Assembly (NCBI RefSeq): GCF_018987265.1
Contig: NZ_CP076854.1
Span: forward strand, 1,488,001-1,552,000
Direction of reading: 5' to 3'
DNA: 64,000 nucleotides
DNA from: Rhizobium sp. WYJ-E13
GTDB lineage: Bacteria; Pseudomonadota; Alphaproteobacteria; Rhizobiales; Rhizobiaceae
Translations under genes and position numbers: made by a program
The notes under the pieces: generated by a model
Told to the model about the DNA's origin: nothing
The model's database searches: none
Seen by the model: only the letters and a program-made list of their open reading frames with translations
In this document: positions 52,001 through 60,934 of the stretch, piece by piece
Numbering within the stretch: position 1 is the stretch's first letter
Layout of the letters: every line of letters begins with the position of its first letter

Positions 52001-53809
52001 GACCGGAGCGGATCGCAGCACCAGGCCCGGACGCGGGGCGCTGAGGCTCCAGCCGGTCCAGCGAAACAGCGACTCGTGCAGATAATGATCGTCGGGATTT
52101 ACTCCGTCGCTCGCAGTGCTTGTTGTCGACGCGCCTGAGACATAACCTTCGTCTGGAGGTAGAGGCAGCGACGTACCGGATTTGATCAACCGGTAGTCGC
52201 CGACGCGGGCGCAAAGCGAGAACCATTTGCCCGGGGTAACCTCATCCTTGACGGGAGAGACATCGACCCGGAAGCCGCGTATCACGTCCTCTGCAAAAAA
52301 CACGATTCTGTTGCCATTGGCAGATTCGACAGCCTGATTTTTCAGGGCGGCGGCGGCGGCATCGGCGGCAACTTGTGCCGCCCGGCCGTGACGAGACACG
52401 CCGAGGCCGCCGGAGCGCAAGGCAGCAACAGCCTGCTTGTCGCCGGTCGTATAGGTCACCTCGCCATCGATCTGGCGCAGGCTGAGACTTTTGCCGACAA
52501 GGTTCTGTGCGCTGAGAGTGAAGCCCACCGTCTTGTGCACGGCCCCATCCGGATCGACCTGATAGACGTCGAACAGGCCGGGCTTGTCCTTTTCAACCAG
52601 ACCCCAGTTATCGTCGGAGGCCTCGAGCCTGAGCAGGCCGCGCTGGAAGTCACTGCTGCGCGGCCGGGTGAAGAAGCGCTCCTTGTCGTCCTGCCAGGCC
52701 GTGCGTGGCGTGGTATCGTCATTCGGGTCGTGGCCGCCCGGCAGACTGACCAGCAGCGACATCAGCCCCTTGCCAATGCCGCCGCCGGCGGCGATGGCCT
52801 GGTCGAATGGCTCATCGTCTTCGATCACGCAATCGATCAAAAGCCCGAGCGCACGCAGCAGGGACGGATAGTCTGCATACGAAGCGACGATCCGGTGAAA
52901 ATCGAAATCGGGCACTTTCGGCGGTGCCGGAATATCGGCATAGGACGGACGGCGCATGGCGCGCTCGGCCGCACTCGGCGGTTCACGGTTGTAAAAACGA
53001 TTGGCTTGATAGTAGGCATATTCGTCCGCGCTGGCGAACTGATCCATGAGCGAAGCGTCCGGCGCGCCGACAAGCGGCGTGTTGGGTCCGCCGGGCCGTG
53101 GGTTGAACCAGTCGGCCGGCAGGGTACGCCGCACGACTTGCCCGGCCACTGAAGGACTTCCGGTTTCCTCTGCATCGATCGCGGCAACCGGGGTGCGATA
53201 TTGTCCGCCCGGTCCGAAGACCGCGTCATTCAGGAAGCTTTCGATCGATCTTCCGTTTTCGGCCTCGCCGAAAAAGCGCGAAAATCCGGGCAAGGCAACT
53301 TCGATCGGGCGATCGCCCAGATTGAATTTCTGCGTTCGCGTGCCAATGCCGGTCAGCATGTCCTTGAGGTCGGGATGTGCGTCTTTCCAGGGCAGCAAGG
53401 TCGGATGGTTCGAGGCCGCCTGCACCGCAAGCCGCCCATAGTGGCGTCGGAGGAATTTGAGCACGTTGCGGACCTGGAACGAACGCAGATTGACTTTGCT
53501 CATGTCCTTGAACTGGAAACCCGCCACCGGGGTCGCGGTACCGAACAGTTGCTTCCAAAGATCGGAATCGCCCAGATTCAAGGGTCTCAGGGGAACCTCG
53601 GCAGGCCCTACCCTAAGCCCGAATTTCGCATCCGCCATCAGCGCCGGCCAGTCGAGAAACTCCGGAAACGCCTTGAGAACCTGCTCGTCGGCTGCCTGCG
53701 GCCGAAGCCTTGGAGAAACGGATATCGTCACCCGGCGCCTGCCGGCATTCGGCCCGTCGGTAAAACGCCCATGAGGCAGAACCGTCCAAAGAAGTGTCTG
53801 GGTTGCCAT
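49100..53809 (-). CDS. Giant protein of unknown function (about 1569 aa)
   Basis: A single open frame of about 1569 codons. The ATG at 53809 is preceded by GGGGAGG, and the frame starts MATQTLLWTVLPHGRFTDGP; no signal peptide and no membrane segment are seen, so it is probably cytosolic or exported by a non-Sec route. Composition is beta-rich, acidic and proline-containing with few cysteines; recognisable landmarks are EFLDWPALMADAKFG near the N-terminus, HEFGDTKFRLIHYRLRATTR in the last third, and RGNAVFNRRVIEERLVYAAL at the end. I recognise no domain. It is the second gene of a two-gene operon, 16 bases after the other giant gene, and shares its codon use, so the two products probably work together. 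Confidence 0.85.
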   Translation of the reverse strand: MATQTLLWTVLPHGRFTDGPNAGRRRVTISVSPRLRPQAADEQVLKAFPEFLDWPALMADAKFGLRVGPAEVPLRPLNLGDSDLWKQLFGTATPVAGFQFKDMSKVNLRSFQVRNVLKFLRRHYGRLAVQAASNHPTLLPWKDAHPDLKDMLTGIGTRTQKFNLGDRPIEVALPGFSRFFGEAENGRSIESFLNDAVFGPGGQYRTPVAAIDAEETGSPSVAGQVVRRTLPADWFNPRPGGPNTPLVGAPDASLMDQFASADEYAYYQANRFYNREPPSAAERAMRRPSYADIPAPPKVPDFDFHRIVASYADYPSLLRALGLLIDCVIEDDEPFDQAIAAGGGIGKGLMSLLVSLPGGHDPNDDTTPRTAWQDDKERFFTRPRSSDFQRGLLRLEASDDNWGLVEKDKPGLFDVYQVDPDGAVHKTVGFTLSAQNLVGKSLSLRQIDGEVTYTTGDKQAVAALRSGGLGVSRHGRAAQVAADAAAAALKNQAVESANGNRIVFFAEDVIRGFRVDVSPVKDEVTPGKWFSLCARVGDYRLIKSGTSLPLPPDEGYVSGASTTSTASDGVNPDDHYLHESLFRWTGWSLSAPRPGLVLRSAPVKDTQLQSEQHAVITDEAADGNGIAAQFKAARGSLPKLRFGQLYRFRARLVDSAGNSLDKDDPTLGELEQATDAVGYWRFEPIDPPALVQRHRVSEGESLERMVIRSNFDSDTAAYLGTADFSAAIAKPESQDFEYRARNERHLVPPKSSQQQCEQHGLFDPFFADPLTIKKGYEIAAREAGTLYDAEAGAQVELITPTSLTEIAKTNAVPPALPGPDNPEGDRLSAGQYVIHREATVETPYLPDAAAAGIALRAAAGHALPGVATEMILGPSCVVRRAPNQELVLMVANQEDWPHSRGFRLIVAERKADLTELPCKEAFLDDGAPKWDENERTLTFFVAKGRIVRLVYSSFADPHLIETFGVPRWTLSTAERKFVSGMAVMGANWLLTPFRNLVMVHATQQPVCLPELIAFSNFREPGSKFTDLHSRIVRLHGPSTGKFEIEADWHEWVDDLSKPAPERIVGKGQLGEIQLAENHDNEFNLDDAVNSQIHDPARPRAPANRHEFGDTKFRLIHYRLRATTRFREYLPPSLYAVRDLVSRLGPIATGAPVKLAADDDAGAPVLTDPAGDTGQTLVLASAPPDDPRVLYVVPTFRWTRTGSGSAQQITRIGNGLRVWLDRPWFSSGDGELLGVVIFGENARFTDIPAKMQPVVTQWGLDPIWDTDLPKTKTSASDFAARVASEQLKLQEHPDGTFVEVIGHRVHWDADRHLWYCDIELDPGIAYTPFVRLALVRYQPNALSSAKISKVVMTEFAQVLPRRKASLQMTGNQISLKLTGRVPHFGPMKFPVDSEYTNISFIGGVHETGRNRVELVLQTREPEIDSDLAWRDQSVLASAIVGGDASDNPLVTPGINPGGIFALPAAAAPGARTVEPRAGSAISLSSSLDLSAATVAVLDPTIMLPGFLDPEIWSVSLTLPNTGGKPARLMLREFERYYTDSTVPERRGNAVFNRRVIEERLVYAALFETGT

Positions 53810-53825
53810 CGATTTTCCTCCCCGC

Positions 53826-56800
53826 TCAGGCAAAAGCTTCGCAATGGTCGCGCCATGCATATTCAGTATCGGCATCGATCTGGCCGAGTTCCTGATCCAG
53901 CGGGACAGTGGGATTAAAGCCGAGCATTTCGCGCAGGCTCGGATCGCCATTGGCGCCCGAGAATTTGCGTTCGCAGGTTATCGTTACGCTACCGGAGAAA
54001 ATGAACACCGATATCTCGATCGTCAGTTGCGCCTTGCCGACGCATTTGCCCGACTGGAACTCGTAACGAAGCTCCAGATAGAGTTCGAGCGACGCCGTGA
54101 TGATGCCGAGCACGCTCACATGGCCGCCGAGCCGGAAATAGCCGGTCAGCGAGGCGGCGTCCTGCTCCATACGGAAATAAATCCCGGCCATCACATGCAC
54201 GCCACCCGAGGCGACACCGAGATCGATGGAAATGCTGGCGCCGAACTCGAACGACGCTTCGAGGATCTGGACGCCGTGCGGATCGATGGTGACTCCGAAG
54301 AAGCCGCCGCCGCCGAACATGTAGACCGTAAGGCAGAACGGCTGCTCACGGGTGCAGAAATTGAAGCGGACGCTGAGCGGCTGACCGATGAAGGGCACGG
54401 TAAACCCGGCGCCAAGCCCCAGATTGCTGAGACTCATCACCCCGATGCTGATGCTGGGCAATGTGACCGAGAAGCCGGCATCGATGCCCTTGGTCGAGAT
54501 ATCGAGATAGGGCGGGTCGCTGAAACCATCGAGTGGGATGAGGTCGCGCAAGGTTTCGACAAAACTTAACGGACCGACGAACTTGATGTCGTTGAGCAGC
54601 ACATCGACATCCATCTTGGCGGCACTGTCGATGGAAAATTCAATTTTCTCGAAGTTCAGCTCGAGAAAGCTGGCCGGCGCAATCAGCACGAGATCAAAAT
54701 GCTTGAGGCCGCAGGAGACACTGATCTTGGGTGCCGAAGCACCGTTTTTCTTGACCTTGGCTTCCACGGCAATCAGGAAACCATGTTTATCGTTGGCTCG
54801 AAACAGCGCCTTGTCAGGCGTGTGTGCCGTTCCCGGCAGCCACCAGCTGTCAATTTCCGGGTTCCAGTCGAAGCGAATTGTCAGCTCTTCGCCGACAAGC
54901 CCCTCTATCAGTTTGAGCAGATCGGCAATGCCACCCAGGACCTCTTCGACGGCGGTCATCGCGTCGACAATGACCTTGCGCGGGGCACCGTCAAGCAGAT
55001 CGAAGCCGCCCACGGTCGTCTTGAGCGGACCGATCGCAGCAGCCACCGCCTCGACCCGGGTTTTCAGCGTCGCCGGATCGGAGAACAGGGCTTCGATCTG
55101 GCTTGGATCGCCAACGATGGCATCAAGCGCATCGAACAGCGCCTTTCCCTGTGCCACGAGCACGGGCAGGGTCTGAAGGTCTTCAAGAACCGCGTCGAGC
55201 TGGGCAACAAAGCCGAGAAGGCTCTGGCGGATACCCGATGGCAGATTGACGCCGCCGATATTCGCGTTAGCCGCGGTCTTGAGGTCGGCTAGGTGCGAAC
55301 GGGCCGTCGCGATGCTCGCCGGGATATTGGTGAGATCCGGAGCTGTGGCGGCTCCGTTGACGACGAGCGAGGCGAGAGCCTGCAATTTGACTGCGACATC
55401 GTTGAGCGCCGTCATCAACTGGTTGGCGGCTGCCTCTACAGGGGCAATTTGCGCGGCAGCATAGGCCTTTGCCTGCGCAAGCAGGTCGTTCAGCGACGCC
55501 TTGAAGGCCGACATTGCAGCATTGCCGATGCTGCTTGGCTGCGAAGCGATGCCTTCAATGAACGCATAGAGACGCACCAGGCCGTTGATGAAGGATTCGA
55601 CCTGGGTGCTGGCTTCGCTGCCGAACTTCGGAATTTTTTCCGGCGAGTCGACGAGATTTGCAACGGCCTCGATGACTTCGCCGAGCGGAATGCAGCCGAA
55701 GAGCAAAGGCAAAGGCAGATCGCTGATCGACGTCGGGAAGCCACCGCCGGCAGGCACTTTGCCGTCGATAAACTGGCCGACATCTCCCATGACCGGACCG
55801 GCAAAACGGGACAAGGCGTTCGGCTTCAAATTGGGCTGGACAAAACCGCCCGACCGATCGCCCTGCGACGAAAAGTCGAGCTTGGCCATATTGGGATCGT
55901 TCTTTACGTCGGCAAAGATCTCGCCGACATTGGTGTCGAAGCCCTTCTTGAGATAGAACGCGTTCCAGACCAGGGCGTTCGATTTGGTGCTGCCACTGAG
56001 ATGGGCGAGCGCACCGATGCGAGCCCGTGTCTCGGAGACCTTGGGGAAAAATACGGGCCGGTTCAGCCCGTTGCTGAAATTGCGCAGTGTCTGGTTGTTG
56101 GCCTCAACCTCGCCGCCAAAATCGATCTCCTCGACCTGGACCGATGTATCGCCGGCCTTGACGCTCGTGGCCATCGCAACACGCTGCAGATTGAGCGTCG
56201 CGGTATGTTTGGCGCCGGCATTGGCATAGTCCTGGTTCGCGATGGCCGCATTGGTCTCCGCAGCGGCGAAATCGGGAACGAGCTTGGTGCTGCCCGGGTT
56301 TAGAATCCGCGGACATGCCAGGGTGTTGTCCATGAAAATCATCGGCAGATCAAAGGCCACGCGCCGCCCATCGAGATCGGTTGCGACGAACTGGAATTTG
56401 AATGGCTGGCCATTGACGTTGGGCCAGAACATAAGCTGCCCGAATCCGGCGACGTCCGAAGCCGTTGGCTGATCGAGATTTGGCGTTACCTGCGTGAGAA
56501 CCCGTATGCTGGTGAATGGGAACTGGCGGGAATAGAACACATTGCCCGCATTGTTTCGCAGCTGATCTGCACCAGGCTCCACATAATTGCGCTCGCGTTC
56601 TCGTACGATGAGAAACAGGCGTTGACGCAAATATGCAGCATTGCCCGGCATCTGCTCGATGACCGGTTTGCCCTCACCGTCCTTGGCGCCGTTGTGGAAC
56701 TTGCGCTCGCTGACTTTGACCAGGGAAACACGATGGCCAAAGGGGAACAGGAAGCCGCGATAAACGACGCGCACATAGTGGTCTCGCCCCATGCTGGCAC

Positions 56801-58154
56801 GATGACCCCACTCCTCGACAGAAAGACCCGACGGATCCCAGTTGCCGCGTGATTCAAGCCAGCCGCCAAGTGCCGTCAGCATCATCAGATTGGTATCGAC
56901 GGGCTGTGGCGTGTAGTTCGACACCGAGAAGTTCGATGAAAGATGCGCAATCTGGAACCGATCGTAATCGTCGAGCGGCATACGGAAGGGAGCGGTGCTC
57001 GGCGCGGGCAGTGCGGCGGCAACAGGGACGGGCCAGCCGCTTTGCATGGACTTGGTCGAACCTTCGCCGCTCAGCGCCCAAATGGCCCGCACGGTGCGGT
57101 TGGGATCGTCATAGGGCGGCTCGATCGTCTTGCCGTCGGCATCAGGAGCGACGAGCCTGGAATGCCAGAGTTCGGTGCGGCTTGTCGCCGGGGAGGTTGC
57201 AGGAGCTGTGGCGTGGCGCCATTTTTCCGCTGCATGAGGCGACAGGATCAGCCGCCACGGCAACTCGATCGACGTCGTTAGCGCCGACGGCAACACAGGA
57301 CGAGGCGCGCCCGGCCTGGACGGCACGACAACATCGAGATCGAAACGATCCCGTGGCAACGCCTTAAGCGCGGTGCCACCCGAAAACTGGCGCGCTCTCA
57401 ATGTTGCGAAATCACTTTGGACGGCGGCAATCTGAGTGCTTCTGATGGCGAAACTGGCCAAGGCGGCGCGTTTTGCGGCCGGCAAGGCGGCCAATCTGCG
57501 GCTATCGAATAGATCGGTCGTGGTGAATGCGCGCCGCCCCGCCCCGCGAGGTCCCGCATTTGCCGCCACTTTTAGACTAAGAGCCTGACAGGCGTCGAGA
57601 ACGCCCTCCAAAGTATAGGGAACATCAAAGCCATCCGGCACCTGGAACACCAGTCGCGATTCCCCGGCAATGCGTGCCCGGATCGGAGGCGTGCGCGGAG
57701 TTTCGGAACCACCCGCGGGGTCTTGCTTGACCTGTTCGTCAGGCCGCTGCGCGGCAGGATTTTGAGTTCCGGAGGGCCGGGTCTCGAAAAACGTTTCCTC
57801 GGTGATCGACTGGGGCGGAAAATGCAAGATTATGTTGGCAGCTCCCGAAGCCTGCTTTTTCAGTCGGGGCGGAGTTCCTGCAACGATCGTCAGATTGCGC
57901 GTCTCGATACGCAGCGCAACCAGGTCATCGGGTCTGACAACCGCATCGCCCGGCCGGTTTTGCTCAAAGAGATTGCCGACAAAATCGAGCGGGCGCGGGA
58001 CGAATATCGTGCCCAAATCAATACCGGTCACGGGGCCGACGATTGTGCCTGGCGCACCCGTCAGCACGCTCGTGCTGGCGTCCAGGCCTTCCGCACGTAT
58101 TTGAGTGAGAGACGGAGACTGCGCTCCCGCCCTGATCGGTCGTTTTACCATCAT
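53826..58154 (-). CDS. Giant protein of unknown function (about 1442 aa)
   Basis: One open frame from ATG 58154 (a second ATG follows at once; GGGGAGGG lies upstream). No signal peptide. Three parts are visible: an N-terminal mixed region (about 1-810, with LPWRLILSPHAAEKW, YVRVVYRGFLFPFGHRVSLV and other beta-type segments); a helical Ala-rich region (about 820-1085, for example SLNDLLAQAKAYAAAQIAPV); and a glycine-rich, strand-rich C-terminal part (about 1090-1400, for example VYMFGGGGFFGVTIDPHGVQ and SLELYLELRYEF) that alternates polar and apolar residues as amphipathic strands do. No catalytic motif is seen. It precedes the other giant gene by 16 bases. Structural, fibre- or assembly-type function is a guess. 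Confidence 0.85.
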   Translation of the reverse strand: MMVKRPIRAGAQSPSLTQIRAEGLDASTSVLTGAPGTIVGPVTGIDLGTIFVPRPLDFVGNLFEQNRPGDAVVRPDDLVALRIETRNLTIVAGTPPRLKKQASGAANIILHFPPQSITEETFFETRPSGTQNPAAQRPDEQVKQDPAGGSETPRTPPIRARIAGESRLVFQVPDGFDVPYTLEGVLDACQALSLKVAANAGPRGAGRRAFTTTDLFDSRRLAALPAAKRAALASFAIRSTQIAAVQSDFATLRARQFSGGTALKALPRDRFDLDVVVPSRPGAPRPVLPSALTTSIELPWRLILSPHAAEKWRHATAPATSPATSRTELWHSRLVAPDADGKTIEPPYDDPNRTVRAIWALSGEGSTKSMQSGWPVPVAAALPAPSTAPFRMPLDDYDRFQIAHLSSNFSVSNYTPQPVDTNLMMLTALGGWLESRGNWDPSGLSVEEWGHRASMGRDHYVRVVYRGFLFPFGHRVSLVKVSERKFHNGAKDGEGKPVIEQMPGNAAYLRQRLFLIVRERERNYVEPGADQLRNNAGNVFYSRQFPFTSIRVLTQVTPNLDQPTASDVAGFGQLMFWPNVNGQPFKFQFVATDLDGRRVAFDLPMIFMDNTLACPRILNPGSTKLVPDFAAAETNAAIANQDYANAGAKHTATLNLQRVAMATSVKAGDTSVQVEEIDFGGEVEANNQTLRNFSNGLNRPVFFPKVSETRARIGALAHLSGSTKSNALVWNAFYLKKGFDTNVGEIFADVKNDPNMAKLDFSSQGDRSGGFVQPNLKPNALSRFAGPVMGDVGQFIDGKVPAGGGFPTSISDLPLPLLFGCIPLGEVIEAVANLVDSPEKIPKFGSEASTQVESFINGLVRLYAFIEGIASQPSSIGNAAMSAFKASLNDLLAQAKAYAAAQIAPVEAAANQLMTALNDVAVKLQALASLVVNGAATAPDLTNIPASIATARSHLADLKTAANANIGGVNLPSGIRQSLLGFVAQLDAVLEDLQTLPVLVAQGKALFDALDAIVGDPSQIEALFSDPATLKTRVEAVAAAIGPLKTTVGGFDLLDGAPRKVIVDAMTAVEEVLGGIADLLKLIEGLVGEELTIRFDWNPEIDSWWLPGTAHTPDKALFRANDKHGFLIAVEAKVKKNGASAPKISVSCGLKHFDLVLIAPASFLELNFEKIEFSIDSAAKMDVDVLLNDIKFVGPLSFVETLRDLIPLDGFSDPPYLDISTKGIDAGFSVTLPSISIGVMSLSNLGLGAGFTVPFIGQPLSVRFNFCTREQPFCLTVYMFGGGGFFGVTIDPHGVQILEASFEFGASISIDLGVASGGVHVMAGIYFRMEQDAASLTGYFRLGGHVSVLGIITASLELYLELRYEFQSGKCVGKAQLTIEISVFIFSGSVTITCERKFSGANGDPSLREMLGFNPTVPLDQELGQIDADTEYAWRDHCEAFA

Positions 58155-58497
58155 CCGCCCTCCCCGCAGTGATAGAATAACATATGCCCGGGCAGTTGCG
58201 CCCGGAGCCACCAATTCACGAAAAAAGAAAGACAATTCGACCACAAAGAAAAAGATAGGAAAGAATAGTGACCTTCTCGCCAAACAGCAGCGAGAAGGCG
58301 AATGTTCTATTTCTTTTTCTATTGCCGCCCTGGCCAACAACATAAATCCGACGGCAATCTACACCAAATATTAGCATAATTGCGAATGCGCTTTGGCTAG
58401 CGGTAACGAATTCCTATCAACGACAACTGAACCAGCGAGAATGTTTCAATTTGGCTCGCAACAGCAACGGCTTTTAAGGCCTTGCAACGAGCTCGCA
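58155..58497. promoter_or_regulatory. AT-rich upstream region of the giant-gene operon
   Basis: About 340 bases, clearly richer in A and T (58210-58390) than its surroundings, directly upstream of the giant operon on the minus strand. It should hold the operon promoter. I cannot assign -35 and -10 boxes with confidence. Frames here are low-complexity (Phe-rich) and unconvincing. Confidence 0.4.
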
Positions 58498-58659
58498 TCA
58501 CAACCTGACGCTCACACTTCCGCCGCGTGAGACACCGAGCACGACACCTTTGTCGTGGGCCCATAGATCAAGGAGCAATTGATCTTCAACATCGAGCATG
58601 CACGTCGGATGGCGATCGTTGAAGAACCTTCGACAGCAGATCACCGCTTCATCCTTCAT
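58498..58659 (-). CDS. Small ORF coupled to the sensor kinase stop codon
   Basis: A 53-codon frame starting MKDEAVICCRRFFNDRHPTC whose ATG overlaps the kinase stop (ATGA at 58656-58659) in the same direction. It ends GVVLGVSRGGSVSVRL. There is no membrane segment; a CC pair lies near the N-terminus. The overlap is of the kind used throughout this window for real coupled genes, but no homologue is known to me and a decayed gene end is possible. A 7-base hairpin (58540-58557) lies inside it. Confidence 0.4.
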   Translation of the reverse strand: MKDEAVICCRRFFNDRHPTCMLDVEDQLLLDLWAHDKGVVLGVSRGGSVSVRL

Positions 58660-59966
58660 TTCGGTATCGCGACAACAACGCTGAGGCCAGCCGGATTGCG
58701 CTGCCGCAGCTCCAATGTGCCTTGGTGGGCGTGAACGATATCTGCGACGATCGATAGACCAAGGCCAAAGCCGCCTCCAGCACGAGACTGGTCCGACTTG
58801 AAGAACGGCTCAAGGACCCGCTCTCTAAATTCCTGGGGAATACCGGGGCCGTCATCTTCAACGATGATCAGTACGGTTTCCGGCCGCTCTGCCATCGTCA
58901 CCTCGACCTTGCCCGCAAATTTAACGGCGTTGTCGCAAAGATTGGTGACCGCGCGCGTGATGGAAAGCGGCCGGCACCTGGCCAGAAGCCGGTTCGGCCC
59001 AGTGTATCGGACGGCGTGGCCGATATCGGCAAACTCGCTGCAGACCGTCTGCAGGATGCTCGCGACGTCTACGAGCTCGATCATCTCGGTCGCATAGTCG
59101 TTTCTAAGATAGTTCAGGCTCTCCACCAGAAGGCTCTCGATCCGATCGATGTCGGAAAGCAGGGCGTCTTTCTGACCGCCGTCGCCCATCCGCTCCACAC
59201 GCAGTTTCAGTCGCGTCAGCGGCGTGCGCAGATCGTGGCCGATGCCGCGCAGCATCCGGGTCCGGCCTTCGATCATCAGACGGATGCGCCGACGCATGCC
59301 GTTTAGCGCCCGGGCCAATGCAACGATCTCGATCGTTCCCCTCTCCTCGAAAACAGGCGAACCGGTGGTGATATCGGAAACCGCCGCCGCATGGGCAATG
59401 CGCTGTATGGGTTCCGTGATCGCTCTGATTGCGAATATGAAGAAAAAACCGATCAAGACGAAAAAAGCGACGAAGTAATAGGGGCCGCGTCCCAGGAACG
59501 CGCTGCTCAGCATGGAATCCGGAAAACCCGACGTGATGACGATCGTGCCGTCGTCGACACGCGCGGCAATCACCCGCCGGTCATCGAGGAAGGTCTGCCA
59601 ACCGCCGATGGGCGGCTCGTTGTCTGGTGGAAACAACCGCGCGGTGACGATGTCAAGAAAGCTCTGGTGGCTCGAAGATTGTACAAACCGGCTCGCGGTC
59701 GCCGTCGGCGTGAGTTCGATGTCCCAGCCGGCGTGACGTGCGTTGGCGAGGATGATCTGCCGGTCTTCAGGCGAGGCGGGTCCGAGAAGCTCGGCGATGG
59801 CGTTCAGCTTTTCGGCGATATTCTCGAGATCCGGGGCGGCAAGATCTTCCCTGGCCCAGCGCTCCACCGCATCGCCCATGGTGATGATCGTCACCAGCGC
59901 AACCAGAATGATGATGGTGATCTGGCCGCGGATCGTCATCGTGACACGATGCAGGCGCTTAAACAT
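58656..59966 (-). CDS. Sensor histidine kinase (EnvZ/AdeS-like)
   Basis: A 436-residue inner-membrane kinase. First membrane segment about 13-33, a periplasmic region of about 130 residues, second segment about 180-202 (YYFVAFFVLIGFFFIFAIRA), HAMP domain, HisKA box LRGIGHDLRTPLTRLK, N-box VTNLCDNAVKFAG, G1 DDGPGIPQ, F-box region EPFFKSDQS and G2 GGFGLGLSIV. ATG 59966 overlaps the regulator gene by 8 bases; the frame extends to 60116 but inside the regulator gene. Probable control of the divergent MipA and RND efflux genes. Confidence 0.92.
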   Translation of the reverse strand: MFKRLHRVTMTIRGQITIIILVALVTIITMGDAVERWAREDLAAPDLENIAEKLNAIAELLGPASPEDRQIILANARHAGWDIELTPTATASRFVQSSSHQSFLDIVTARLFPPDNEPPIGGWQTFLDDRRVIAARVDDGTIVITSGFPDSMLSSAFLGRGPYYFVAFFVLIGFFFIFAIRAITEPIQRIAHAAAVSDITTGSPVFEERGTIEIVALARALNGMRRRIRLMIEGRTRMLRGIGHDLRTPLTRLKLRVERMGDGGQKDALLSDIDRIESLLVESLNYLRNDYATEMIELVDVASILQTVCSEFADIGHAVRYTGPNRLLARCRPLSITRAVTNLCDNAVKFAGKVEVTMAERPETVLIIVEDDGPGIPQEFRERVLEPFFKSDQSRAGGGFGLGLSIVADIVHAHQGTLELRQRNPAGLSVVVAIPK

Positions 59967-60708
59967 CGGCCTCTTCCACCCGCGCGGTAAACACGTAACC
60001 GCCAAGCCGGACCGTCTTGATGAGGAGCGGATCGCGGGGATCCTTCTCGATCTTCTGTCTGAGCCGGCTGATATGCACGTCGATGCTGCGCTCGATCGGA
60101 CCGGCGAGCCCCGCATGCGTCACGGCAAGCAGCTGCTCGCGCGTCAGAACCCGGCCGGCATTGCGGCAAAAGGCAAGGAGCAGATCGAACTCGTGGGTGG
60201 TCATGGCAATCCTGGCCTGGGCCGGATCGTGGACCTGGCGCCGGGCCGGATCAATCCGCCAGCCCTCGAAACGCAACAATCGCGGCGCAGGTCTCGCCTC
60301 CCGCTGTGCCGACAAGCCCGACCGGCGCAGGAGGCCTTTGATCCGGGCCAGGAGCTCACGCAGAACGAAGGGTTTGGTGACGTAGTCGTCCGCACCGATC
60401 TCCAGCCCAACGATCCTGTCGATGTCGGTGCTCAAGGATGTCAGCATCAGGATTGGGATGCCGCCACCTGCGCGCAGGCGCCGGCAGAGACTGAAACCGT
60501 CTTCGCCCGGCAGCATGACATCGAGGACAACGAGATCGAAGGGCATCGCCCGCATCTTCGCATCCATCGCTGCGCCGTCGCCTGCGAGCTCCGCATCCAT
60601 ACCCTGCTCGAGGAGACTGTCCCGCAGCATTTCGGCAATCTGACGATCGTCCTCGACGATCAGGATCCTCGGCCGTTCGACGGCCGCTCGTGCGCGCTCA
60701 TCAACCAA
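59959..60708 (-). CDS. OmpR-family response regulator
   Basis: A 249-residue regulator: ILIVEDDRQIAEML acidic pocket, phospho-acceptor Asp in DLVVLDVMLPGEDG, Lys in DDYVTKPFVLRELLARIKGL, winged helix with MTTHEFDLLLAFCRNAGRVL and SIDVHISRLRQKIE. It has a 12-residue N-terminal extension before the receiver. First gene of the two-component operon, divergent from the MipA/OmpV and RND genes (about 225 bases to the MipA start), a layout common for efflux control. Confidence 0.93.
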   Translation of the reverse strand: MVDERARAAVERPRILIVEDDRQIAEMLRDSLLEQGMDAELAGDGAAMDAKMRAMPFDLVVLDVMLPGEDGFSLCRRLRAGGGIPILMLTSLSTDIDRIVGLEIGADDYVTKPFVLRELLARIKGLLRRSGLSAQREARPAPRLLRFEGWRIDPARRQVHDPAQARIAMTTHEFDLLLAFCRNAGRVLTREQLLAVTHAGLAGPIERSIDVHISRLRQKIEKDPRDPLLIKTVRLGGYVFTARVEEADV

Positions 60709-60934
60709 TCACGCCACCTCCGTTCTTCGGCTCCATCCTTACCATGAAGGGCGAGGCCTTCCTCTCCCGCGATTTATGAAGAATTGTTTCCATGGCGCAG
60801 TGCGGCCCGCCCAAGCAGAAACAATTCTTAACAACATCCAACACGCAATGCCCGTCGTGCATGGCACTGCTGAGGCGTGGCGTGCTTCCAGGTCGGTTTC
60901 GGGGGATGCGCGCGAAGTCAACCTCGGAGCATTC

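Noticed and set aside
58105..58374. 89-codon plus-strand frame in the AT-rich region
   Set aside because: Lys/Thr/Asn low-complexity sequence opposite the giant operon promoter, no ribosome binding site.
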